A DNA stretch of 64,000 nucleotides from Saturnia japonica (lineage: Eukaryota > Arthropoda > Insecta > Lepidoptera > Saturniidae): assembly GCA_033032175.1 (NCBI GenBank), contig CM065325.1, positions 6,104,930-6,168,929 of the forward strand. Reading direction: 5' to 3'. Positions 55,598-64,000 of the stretch are shown here, piece after piece (position 1 is the first letter of the stretch; every line of letters begins with the position of its first letter). The translations under genes were made by a program, and so were the position numbers. Under the pieces are notes generated by a model. It was not told where the DNA came from, did no database searches, and was given only the letters and a program-made list of their open reading frames with translations.

Positions 55598-56799
55598 AAC
55601 AATCAAAACATTCAAAACCGCGAAAACGTTGTGTTTATTGTAAAGTGTATGGTCATTCTCGTGATGAGTGTGTAAAAGCTAATCGTGTTAGTAATGATAA
55701 TAATAATGTAATACCGCAATCGGTTTATTGTTATGGATGTGGCGCGAAGGGAGTCATTCGGTCTAGATGCACCGCGTGTACGGGTATGAAATTTTCTTAT
55801 TTTAACACGTACGAGAGGGTATCAAACAGTAGTACTTATAATCACTGTGGAAGCGACTTTGCAAGTGACCTTGACACACAACACGGTGACAGTTATGGTA
55901 GTTTGTCAAATAAGGAAAATACTTATAACGTTTTACCTTACAGGATGAATGTACCTGTGTCTTCTGCGTATTATAAATCATTAGATCGGGAGCACGCACG
56001 CTCGTCTTCCCAGGCTCCTGTGGTTGGCCATGCTGACACGTCTACGGTACTGTCGTCGACCGCGCTTGGTACTGAGCAAGCGTATCAAGTTACTTCTGAC
56101 TATCCTGGTAAGTACACTTCAACTGTTTTGTTTCCAGTGGATATGCAAATGATTATTACGAATACAAATAATTTGAGACCGACTCTAAGTATTGAAATCC
56201 TTGGTTTACGGGGTTGTGCCTTGATTGATACCGCTGCGAAATGTTCCATAGCGGGCTACAGTCTTTATAATATTTTTAAACAGAAGGGGCTCTCCTTCAA
56301 AACCAAAGAGGTATATGTCAAGCTTGCCGATGGAGTTGTTCAGCCACGTGAGATTTTGGTATACTCTGTGCATGTCACAATTACGCCGCATAAAACTGTT
56401 ATGTTAGATTTTGTTGTTTTTCCTGATGCGAACAATAATGAGACTCTTCTGGGAATTGAATTCCTATATGCTGCTGGGATGATCATAGACTTTGCTTCGT
56501 CTTCTTGGCATTTTTCAGGAAGCAGTTTGGTTTACCCGCTCGAGTATGAGGACAGGGAACCAATGCAAACTCATCCAGTGGTTGTATCTTCCATCCTGTT
56601 GAGGGATGATGAGGGTCCAATGCTAACCAGTGATCAGCGTCAAGAGCTTGTGGAACTTCTCCGGAGCCAAGAGGATATCTTCAAGCCAGGAGGAGGACCT
56701 ACCTCGTATGCTGAGCATCACATTAATACGGGAGACCACTCACCTGTTGCTGTCCCGCCTTACCGCCTCACCCCTGCTAAGAAGGTAACTGGAGGCTGA
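55535..56799 (+). pseudogene. Gypsy zinc knuckle, protease and linker
   Basis: The frame is open from the end of the 19-bp repeats. The zinc knuckle CVYCKVYGHSRDEC (CCHC, spacing 2-4-4) is at about 55632-55673. A long low-similarity linker follows, then a retropepsin-like domain around 56190-56480 with ALIDTAAKCSIAG, where the invariant DTG is DTA, and ETLLGIEFL as the downstream ILG-like element. The last part (TSYAEHHINTGDHSPVAVPPYRLTP) is the lead-in to RT. The frame ends at 56799 after a shift near 56785. Confidence 0.8.
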
Positions 56800-57955
56800 A
56801 ATTAACAAAATGTTGAAAGAAGGAATAATTGAAGAATGTGAATCAGCGTGGGCTGCCCCCGCCATATTGGTACCGAAGAAAGATGGTACGTATCACTTTT
56901 GTGTCGATTATCGGCGACTTAATGCGATCACTAACAGTGATTCATATCCTTTGTCTGTCATAGAGGATCTTCTGCATGCTACTAAGAGAGAGGGGTATAT
57001 AAGTACTATAGATCTAAGGTCTAGTTACTGGCAAGTACTTGTTGCGGACTCAGATAAAGACAAGACCGCATTCATTTCACCGTTAGGCACTTATCGCTTT
57101 AAGCGTATGCCATTTGGTTTGAAGAATGCTCCGGCCACCTTCCAACGGCTAATGGATCGATTTCGTTCTGGAACTGCATTGAAGGATGTTACTCTGTTGG
57201 TATTTTTAGATGATCTCCTGGTCTTATCTGATGGTTTTACTCAGCATCTGAAGGATTTGGAAGCCGTCTTCAACTGCCTCCGTAATTTTGGTTTGCATGC
57301 CAACCATGATAAATGCTCTTTCGCCTGTGAACAAGTGAAGTACTTGGGACATCTTATCACACCCAAGGGGATCTTACCAGATGACTCCAAAGTCCAAGCA
57401 ATCCTACAGATGAAAGAACCAACTAACATTAAGCATCTTAAAACATTTTTGCAAACTTGTTCATGGTTTCGAAAATTTATTCCAGGATTTTCTGCTATTG
57501 CTCAACCTCTTACAAAACTAACCAAGAAAAACCAACCTTGGACTTGGAATGAAGTACAGCAGCATGCCTTCCAGGAGCTGAAGAAGAGTTTGATATCAGC
57601 TCCTGTCCTAGTCCAACCTGACTATGCCAAACCCTTCGTCATACGCACCGATGCTAGTAACTATGCTCTGGGAGCCGTCTTTCTGCTGGACGAAGGCCAT
57701 GAGGAGCATCCTATAGAATATTCAAGTCGTTTACTCAATCCTGCTGAACGCAAGTATAGCACTACTGAAAGGGAAGCTCTCGCTGTAGTGTGGGCACTCG
57801 AGAAGTATCGTCCTTACATTGAAGGGCATCCTGTGGTTGTTAGAACTGACCACCAGCCTTTGAAGTGGCTTTTAACATTAAAATTACCTAGTGGGCGTCT
57901 GATGCGATGGGCACTCAAACTACAAGCGTTTGATATACGGTATTTAAACCAATAA
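56785..57955 (+). pseudogene. pol: Gypsy reverse transcriptase and partial RNase H
   Basis: The open frame (ATG-like from 56810) reads MLKEGIIEECESAWAAP, FCVDYRRLN, STIDLRSSYWQV, RMPFGLKNAPATFQRLMD, and LLVFLDDLLVLS with both catalytic Asp at about 57209-57214. It continues with KYLGHLIT, then RNase H: VIRTDASNYALGAV, STTEREALAVVWALEKYRPYI, VVRTDHQPLKWLL. It stops at QAFDIRYLNQ, and the final stop codon (57953-57955) lies in the joined repeat A. Integrase is absent. The RT domain itself looks undamaged. Confidence 0.88.
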
Positions 57956-58641
57956 ATATTCAGACTTGGTAAAAATAGCATTTCGGCTACTTTTAATACA
58001 AACCTTTTTGTCGATAAAAGGCTTTTAAAAGCTACAAAGTTTTATTGTTTAATACCAGTCGGGCGTTTTATTTGATGTTGTAAACAGAAATTGCATCTCG
58101 TGTTCACGTACCTATTTTCATTGCTACAGCCGTTAGTTTGATTAAAAGTATGTTGTACATACAAAATAACATAAGTATATACTGTATAGATAGATATATT
58201 TGTTCTATATTTCAAGTAGTGTGGAACGCAGCCAAAAATGTGTCCCGTTAGCGCAGTATGTTAGCTAGTGACCACATACACGCAAACGTCACATAATTCT
58301 TTTAAAACATTCATAAAGCCTGTTTTGACTAATAATTAACATCCTTTTTCATCCAAACGCTTCCAAGCATATTTCTTACAATTACCACGTGGAATCTGAA
58401 TGATTGATTGAGGAATGATGATCGTATGAATCAGATTATTTTGTTTATTGCTGTGAATTGTATTTTACAAAATAATATTTTAGTTTCAATGTGGATATAA
58501 TGTAGTCTAACTATTGTATGAAGTGTCAAGGAAGATTGAGGATCAAAATTATTAAAATCCTTTTATGAAAATAGTATCCTAGTTATGTGTGTCTGTATAA
58601 ACTTTCTTTTCAGTAGGGAGCTTTGTAATTTATTTAAAAGC
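57952..58641 (+). repeat. Direct repeat A, second copy (690 bp), empty site
   Basis: The partner of 53778-54461. It joins the truncated RNase H at the shared bases 'ataaatatt', and at its right end passes uninterrupted through the point where the Gypsy element is inserted in the first copy. It therefore represents the pre-insertion state. Confidence 0.9.
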
Positions 58642-58761
58642 ATATTAAAATTTACGGATTCACTATTTCTTTTTTAAACACTCTCAACAGGTATTGAAGA
58701 AAAAATGTTTATTAAAATATAAACATACAAAAGAAATACATATATTACAATATTATTATAA

Positions 58762-59340
58762 ACTTGCTGGTACCCGCGACTTCATCTGTGTATTATTGGA
58801 TATACACAGAATGATCTCGGGACGCGACAAACCAAAAAAATCATAAGAGGGTTAATCGTTATGTGTATGGTGGTCGCAATCTCTACCACGCTACAATACT
58901 GCATATACACCGACTGATCTCAGAACACGATAAATTAAAAGAAAATCATATGTGGGTTTATCATTGTGTATATGGTATTTTAATTATATTTCAATATGAG
59001 TCCAACAAATTAATCGTCCCAATAAAACTTCAAAAAATAATTTAAATCACCGTTATTGTACCGGCTTGCGAGAAGGTATATGAAAAACGTGAACCCCTTT
59101 TATTACTTACTTAAAGCATTAATATGAATATTCAGCACCTTAATTTGAGACAATATGGGTTCTTCATAAAAACTTTCATCCCCTATTTCGCCCCTTCATG
59201 TTTACATAAGGTAGCTTATGTCCTTCTCCATGGTCCAATACATCTCTTTTCCTACATTCATTACAATTGGTTTGAAGTTTGTCAAAAAGTCAGAAGGTTG
59301 CGAGTTCATATCAAATCGGGGTCATCCCATGTGGGATAAC
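58762..59340 (+). repeat. Dispersed repeat with tandem internal units
   Basis: The head is 'cttgctggtacccgcgacttcatctgtg'. Two units of about 105 bp follow: 'tggatatacacagaatgatctcgggacgcgacaaacc...gtgtatggtggtcg' and 'tgcatatacaccgactgatctcagaacacgataaatt...gtgtatatggt'. Then comes a unit shared with 25050-25400 ('gggttcttcataaaaactttcatcccc'). Copies with the same units are at 21925, 25000, 40040 (minus) and 47560. Confidence 0.7.
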
Positions 59341-59462
59341 ACAATGAAAGAATTCACTCGTAGAAAACCTGCATAATCCATATAATTTACAAGGCGTATA
59401 TCAATATATATAATATAAACATCAATACAATATCAATAAATCAACAAACCACTTGGCGTGCC

Positions 59463-60545
59463 TTATGTAAGTTTAGGTTTAGATTTAGGGTGCGAGTCAG
59501 GAACCTCCGCGTGGTGCATCCCAGGCAACGTCGGCCGCTTCTCGGCTGGCGGCTAATACCTGACGTGAGGGGGCTTCGTCTGACATCTCTCTGAACATCA
59601 GAGGGGGCCAACAGACGTAGCGTAGGTGAGCCTAATGTGCACTAGCACTGCCATCAGACGGGTAGGTGGGGTATTTTAACTCACTTACAACCGCCAACCG
59701 AGGGTATTGGCTTATCCGCCCGGACCACGAGGAAGAAAACCTCTATAAAAAATTACCCCAATCCTAAGCGGTGGCGCACCGCGAGAGGATGCATGGCTGA
59801 TGGGTTGATCAGTCGTTAGTGTGACCCCCGTCAAAGAACCGGCCGACTCTCTTGACGGGTTGTGCTAGGCTTACCCAGGTACAGGGGGCACGGCCTGGGT
59901 GGACCGTTACTTCCCCCACAATGGTGGCATCAATAAAGAACCAAAATTTTCAAAACAACAATCCTAGTATCAGTCAAGAGAAGGAAAATGAAGAGGGTGG
60001 CAAACGGGCTGATTTTCTGCCCAGTAATGGGCTGGAGGTAGAAAAAGTTATATACTCGGTGACGTCATTGACGAGAATTCGTAAATCTCGCGCATGTCGT
60101 CCGATTGGACTTCCGGCGAGGCTGGAGGGGCGGGGAAGTGGACCTTCAGGCCCTGATTTACGGCGTTGGAGGCAGAGGAAGATTCTGCAAAAGTATCGAA
60201 ACAAAATATGGCGAAAAGAGTAACGGTTTGGATTTTAGAGCATTCAAGGAGCGCGGATCGCTTTATTCTCAAGAAAACCGATAGAGAAGGTTCCTTCTTG
60301 AAGGAAAGTGATGGTAGAAGTGGCACAGATGACGAAGTTGTCGTCGTTGGGGGGGATGGTGACTCCGTGGGGGACACTGGTGTGGAGTCCTTAGATGCTG
60401 AGGAGATGCTTAGATGATGTGTCCACCATCTTAGAGGTTTGCCGTGCCACTGGGAACTTGAAGGGGACGGCAATCAAGGTCCTCAAAGATGCGGCCAAAG
60501 AATTGACGGAGGTGATCGAGGCGAGAGAATCATATCATTAAGCAT
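59463..60545 (+). mobile_element. 5' part of an R1-clade (TRAS/SART-like) LINE
   Basis: A GC-rich leader of about 700 bp in AT-rich DNA precedes a short ORF1 start. The ORF1 piece around 60420-60535 encodes LEVCRATGNLKGTAIKVLKDAA, a block seen in ORF1 of R1-group LINEs (R1, TRAS, SART). Immediately before the leader the DNA reads 'agtttaggtttagatttaggg', similar to the insect telomere repeat TTAGG, the target of TRAS/SART. Everything after early ORF1 is missing. Confidence 0.55.
60208..60540 (+). pseudogene. Truncated R1-type LINE ORF1
   Basis: From ATG 60208 the frame gives MAKRVTVWILEHSRSADRFI and an acidic, Gly/Asp-rich stretch. It stops at 60415-60417 after a shift in 'gatgcttagatgatg'. 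The next frame continues the protein with STILEVCRATGNLKG and ends at 60538-60540. The C-terminal zinc knuckles expected of this ORF1 are not present. Confidence 0.5.
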
Positions 60546-60985
60546 ATAATAACAGAATACATAAGAAAAGACATCAAGTTTATGTTCTTTTGCATGTGAA
60601 TACTTTCTACTTACGTCTGATTCTTTGTATAGTAATTAAAGCGTATGCCTTAATGACGTATATGAATACGATATGTGAATGTGATGATGACATCACTTGA
60701 AAAAAAAATGGGTGCGTGTACTTATGTACGCGCGTGAGAAGTTATACTTCTTTGGCATCATTAAAAAATAGTTTTTAATTGCATGCAAATAATTAATTAC
60801 AATAAAATAATAGAAGGATTGGAAAAGGATAATCAACAAAGATCATTTTAAATTTGAAAAATTAAATAAATAAATATTTATTTTCTTACATTAAGTCTAA
60901 CATAAACTGTCTTATTATTCGAATTGTATTTTTAATTAAATGATGGCCACTTCCATAGTATCTTTCGGTAATGTCTGAATCGGAA
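60545..60985. other. Non-coding DNA with LINE-tail-like AAAT run
   Basis: Nothing codes. 'attaaataaataaatatt' at about 60860 resembles a LINE tail but no family-specific sequence precedes it. Confidence 0.35.
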
Positions 60986-61640
60986 CTTATATATATATAT
61001 ATAATTATTAAAAACCAAATTTCGAGAATAATAAATATATAAGACATAATTTGTACTAAATATTATAAGATTCTTAATTTTAAATGTTTATTATTGATTA
61101 TTTAATATTTTAAAAATAAATTTAATAATAAATTCAAAAATTGAATTTAAGGTTGGTCATTTTTTAAATATTTTTATTGATTTTTTAATTTAATATTCAC
61201 TTTTCATTTTTATCAAAAATGTCATTAAATTTATTTAGTTATTTTTATAAATATTTATTATTTATTCAATTTAATAGCAAATATTAAAAATTAATATTAT
61301 AATTTGATGTTCAATTTTAATTTTTATCACAAACTTTTTATTAAATGTTTTATTAAATTTATTTCTTTATTTTGTAAATATTAAATAACCAATAATAAGT
61401 ATTTAACATTAATAATTTAATAATATTTAGTGTTAATTATATTAAATAAAAGTATTTTAATTTATATCAATAAATAATACATACGGATAGTTAACCTCAA
61501 TTATATTGGAGCACTTGAAAAAGTATATAAGCAAAATTTTTTTCACTAATATTAACAAATAGTAAGTAATATCAATCAAAATATTCAATTTAAATCACTA
61601 CTGAATATAATTTATTAGCACATATATAATTCGCACTTGT
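60985..61640. other. Extremely AT-rich block
   Basis: Almost entirely A and T for about 500 bases (61000-61480), with a (TA)n at 60989-61003 and many small inverted repeats. No mitochondrial gene could be read, so I do not call it a mitochondrial insertion. Confidence 0.5.
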
Positions 61641-62175
61641 ATGAAACTAAAACACGTGTTGGGAATGTATAAACTAGAAACATGTTGATAAATATTATAA
61701 ATATGAAAACAGTGATCAGAGGTGACGAGCGTACCAACATGCGCGACTAATATCGAGGTTCAATTTCTATTTTTTTTGGTAGCTTTTTTTTCGAGACTTA
61801 ATGAGCGGTTAAGCAGACAACTTCATACTGTTAATTTTGTGTCACAGATGCGCGCGCATCTTAAAATTTCACTCTCATCATTTTTTCATAACGCGCCTAA
61901 AGAAGTATAACTTCAAAAAACATGAAAAAAACGTGCTTTTTCTATGCTAAACTTGAAATAGCTGTTGGCAACCCAACAATACAATTTTTTGTAATCTTGC
62001 AACATTGTACAAATAAATTCTCTCTTCCGCTTGGACCGCCATCGTGGTGATTGAGAGTGAATTATCGTGGAACTTTTATTTATCTTTTTTGAAGTATCAG
62101 CTACCTAAATCTAATACAGTCCACACATGTAGTAATAAACATGGTCCTTCGAGCCGGATTGCAGATCAGCTAGAG
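61640..62175. other. Non-coding DNA right of the AT-rich block
   Basis: No gene is recognised. The last part (62020-62175) may belong to the element carrying the neighbouring Gag-like ORF. Confidence 0.3.
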
Positions 62176-62177
62176 GT

Positions 62178-62687
62178 TCAGATGGCAGCAACACAAAGCA
62201 AGCAGGTCTTGAGCTCTGCAGCTGGTGTCTTCATGCGCTTTGCCTGTTCCTCTACTGCTGGCTTTACTGTGGCTACATGGACACTCTTCGGTGTACCTTT
62301 ATCTAGTAATGGTCGTTCAGCATTTTCAAGCGCAAGCGCACGCTGTTCTGTGAAATTCGGAACACTTATTTGTGGCAACTTGATTGGATACAATTTAACA
62401 GAATTATTACTAACATTCTTATCTAATTTCGTAATTAAGTCTTTTATAGAATACAAAGTATTTAAATATTTTTCTTCAACTTCTGAAAAATCATCTTCTC
62501 CGGCATCCAGGGCTGAGAGTTCTAGTGATATTTGCTCGTATTTAGCAAACACTTCGCGAAGACGTTCTTCCTTCAGTAATAAATATTGCTTTGTAAAATT
62601 CTCGTGTGCATTTGAAATTGCATTGGCAATTTTTGTCATTAAGCCCTTTAGCGTGGCCTTTTTACGAATTAATGGTTGAATCTCCAT
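62178..62687 (-). CDS. BEL/Pao Gag N-terminus-like protein, 169 residues
   Basis: ATG at 62687, open for 169 codons. Residues 1-100 (MEIQPLIRKKATLKGLMTKI, KYEQISLELSALD, EVEEKYLNTLYSIKDLI) have the basic start, K-x3-KG motif and helical charged pattern of the N-terminal part of BEL/Pao Gag. LPQISVPNF at about 118-126 resembles the 'LP.i.lP.F' motif that opens the next Gag domain. The last about 50 residues do not match it, so the frame seems joined to other sequence there. No RT or integrase lies downstream. It may be an isolated fragment or a rearranged copy; the plus-strand ORF over it is a shadow. Confidence 0.5.
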   Translation of the reverse strand: MEIQPLIRKKATLKGLMTKIANAISNAHENFTKQYLLLKEERLREVFAKYEQISLELSALDAGEDDFSEVEEKYLNTLYSIKDLITKLDKNVSNNSVKLYPIKLPQISVPNFTEQRALALENAERPLLDKGTPKSVHVATVKPAVEEQAKRMKTPAAELKTCLLCVAAI

Positions 62688-62689
62688 TG

Positions 62690-62990
62690 TGAAACTTATT
62701 TGTAATCACTCACTTGAATTTGTAATAAATTATTAAAAACAAAACACAACACCACTCATAAAAATCCTGCACACAAAATGGCGGTGAACGGTAAGGTGAC
62801 TGCGTGATTCTCGCCGCCGGCGCCGCTGTCGCACGACGGGGTCCGCTGTGCTTGGAAATTGACCAATCACAAGCGCTGCTCGACGTCGTCGACCAATGCT
62901 GACACTCCACGATGCGATGCTCAATCCACTTGTTTGTATAGAAAACGGATGTTTGGTGTTTCTCCGTTTCGCCACGCAATGTAGAACATA
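62690..62990 (-). promoter_or_regulatory. GC-rich leader/promoter upstream of the Gag-like ORF
   Basis: Read on the minus strand, it holds two inverted CCAAT-type words (gattggtca near 62870; gcattggtcg near 62895), a CpG-rich core at 62800-62840 and 'cgccattttgtg', then an AT-rich leader ending 27 bases before the ATG. This could be an LTR/leader of a BEL/Pao element or a host promoter. No matching second LTR is in the window. Confidence 0.35.
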
Positions 62991-63914
62991 TAATTTGGCG
63001 AATTAAGTACTGTAGAACTTACTCTTTTTGAAGTTGAAATTTATTGTAAAATGTCGAAGGACCATGTTTACCTATATTTGTAGCTTGCATGACATTACAA
63101 TGGACCGACTGAGATGCAAATCATCATTTGCATCACATGCCGCATTCATGCAACCTACAAATGATACCGCCGTGGGAAGTAAGTTTGCACTGTCTTGCTT
63201 TTGATTGCAGTCTTACTATTGTGAATACTTTATCAAACCTAAACATTAGTGATAAACTGGTTTTCATATAAATTATGTAACAATTAATATGGCTCTAAGA
63301 AACGTCACCAACACTTCCACTTTAGCTGAATAATAGAATAAACCTTAACTTTGTAGGTGATCTTGGAATTGTAGCTCATTAATTCAATGTAAATTTTATC
63401 TCTCTGAGTAAAAACGAAGATAGTTCATTGAGTGACCAATAGCATCGTAATTGTCCTAATTCGACACCGTAAGTTGTGACAAAGTAATATATGGAAGAAA
63501 ACTTTGTTTTATACAAAATACTTTCTATGTGAAAATAGTAGCTAGATTTTTTATAAAAGCGCCAAAACTGCTTTCTTTATATAACTACTCGTTGAAATTA
63601 GGTGACCCCTAGGTTCCTGCTGCTTGTCTGACATCTGTGTAACCCGATGTAACAGACGCGCAGGTCACGACTCCTCGACAGCTCCGTCCGACTCGTTATT
63701 TCTCCTATTCAATGTTGCAGAATGTTCACAATTTCCAATCCACGATTTTGCTTTCAATGCAGTGTCATCTCTTATTATGCAGAATTCCTAGTCCGAGATT
63801 GTGCAATATATGAAAACTATAAAACTAAAGCAATAAATATTTTAAAGATATCATTAAAATATTTCAAAATATACATACGTATACACAACTTATTCTAGCA
63901 CATAAATGTGTCAT
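62990..63914. other. Non-coding DNA at the right edge
   Basis: No gene is recognised. A GC-richer stretch at 63600-63700 matches nothing else here. Confidence 0.35.
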
Positions 63915-63999
63915 TCTCTATGTACAATTAATATTTTTTCAAAATTTCCCGATAGACATACTATATGAACGATACCGATCACGAATATGCCATTAAAAA
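63915..63999 (+). repeat. Dispersed repeat copy cut by the window end
   Basis: The second copy of 22735-22805, same orientation, running off the window. Confidence 0.65.
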
Positions 64000-64000
64000 A

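Larger units (their letters stand above)
54462..57951 (+). mobile_element. 3'-truncated, decayed Ty3/Gypsy element
   Basis: It starts TGTAGCACG at the point where repeat A is interrupted, has a PBS at 54644, and carries gag, zinc knuckle, protease, RT and RNase H. It breaks off about 125 codons into RNase H, where repeat A begins again. Integrase, 3' UTR and 3' LTR are missing. Three further lesions are visible: a 19-bp repeat expansion in gag, a shift at the protease-RT junction, and DTG changed to DTA in the protease. Confidence 0.88.

Noticed and set aside
53778..58641. Repeat A copies as the LTRs of the 54-58 kb Gypsy element
   Set aside because: The PBS lies about 180 bases after the left copy rather than beside it, the right copy follows RNase H with no integrase or polypurine tract, and the right copy continues past the point where the element starts in the left one.
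59974..60473. Minus-strand ORFs (76 and 141 codons) at 60 kb
   Set aside because: They are low-complexity Ser/Pro-rich shadows of the R1-type ORF1 region on the plus strand.
61000..61480. Nuclear copy of mitochondrial DNA
   Set aside because: No mitochondrial protein, rRNA or tRNA sequence could be read. High A+T alone is not evidence.
62044..62679. 211-codon plus-strand ORF at 62 kb
   Set aside because: It overlaps the minus-strand Gag-like ORF, which has a recognisable pattern and an upstream GC-rich leader. The plus frame is Ser-rich without a known domain and starts at a non-ATG codon.
1..64000. A prokaryotic defence system, CRISPR array or biosynthetic cluster
   Set aside because: There are no regularly spaced short repeats and no operon-like gene runs. 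The coding content is eukaryotic retroelements and DNA transposons.

Overview
The window looks like nuclear DNA of an insect, most probably a moth or butterfly (Lepidoptera). It is AT-rich and gene-poor and is dominated by transposable elements. Three things point to Lepidoptera: many copies of the dispersed repeat that opens 'tagctgtgcccgcgacttcg' and closes 'tataatattagtatagat'; a Mag-type Ty3/Gypsy element with 71-bp LTRs (Bombyx mag has LTRs of similar size); and a LINE whose ORF1 carries a PHD finger. I found no convincing exon of a host protein gene, no rRNA gene, no intact tRNA gene and no CRISPR or bacterial operon structure. Nothing supports a prokaryote-type 'system'; the interest lies in the elements and in what happened to them.

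Layout. 1-6.1 kb: repeat debris, a fossil LINE C-terminus (minus strand), and a MITE next to a long hairpin. 6.1-10.4 kb: a non-LTR retrotransposon (plus strand) with intact ORF1 (PHD finger, coiled coil, RRM-like) and ORF2 (endonuclease plus reverse transcriptase) and an (AAAT)n tail. It abuts a degraded RNase H-type LINE on the minus strand (10.4-11.5 kb). 13.8-14.5 kb: a 674-bp pogo/Tigger-like element with TA duplications and the start of a transposase frame. 15.5-27 kb: AT-rich sequence with dispersed repeats, LINE tails and two GC-rich islands. 27.9-32.4 kb: a complete Mag-like Gypsy element on the minus strand with identical LTRs, a 5-bp target duplication, PBS, PPT, gag-PR and RT-RH-IN; it is young but carries a frameshift near the end of pol. 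33.2-33.9 kb: RT fossil. 34.5-34.9 kb: candidate solo LTR. 45.0-45.3 kb: MITE. 46.2-46.9 kb: Tc1-like transposase fossil.

53.8-58.6 kb: a second Gypsy element (plus strand), broken in gag, at the PR/RT junction and in the protease motif, and ending abruptly in RNase H. It lies between two nearly identical 0.69-kb direct repeats. The second repeat preserves the empty insertion site, so this is either a tandem duplication or two haplotypes joined in the assembly. 59.5-60.5 kb: the 5' part of an R1-clade (TRAS/SART-like) LINE preceded by telomere-like TTAGG-related bases. 62.2-63.0 kb: an intact short minus-strand ORF resembling the BEL/Pao Gag N-terminus, with a GC-rich leader.

The coding regions therefore belong to independent mobile elements rather than a shared pathway. 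Boundaries of old repeats are approximate, because they were found by eye from similarity between copies inside this window.
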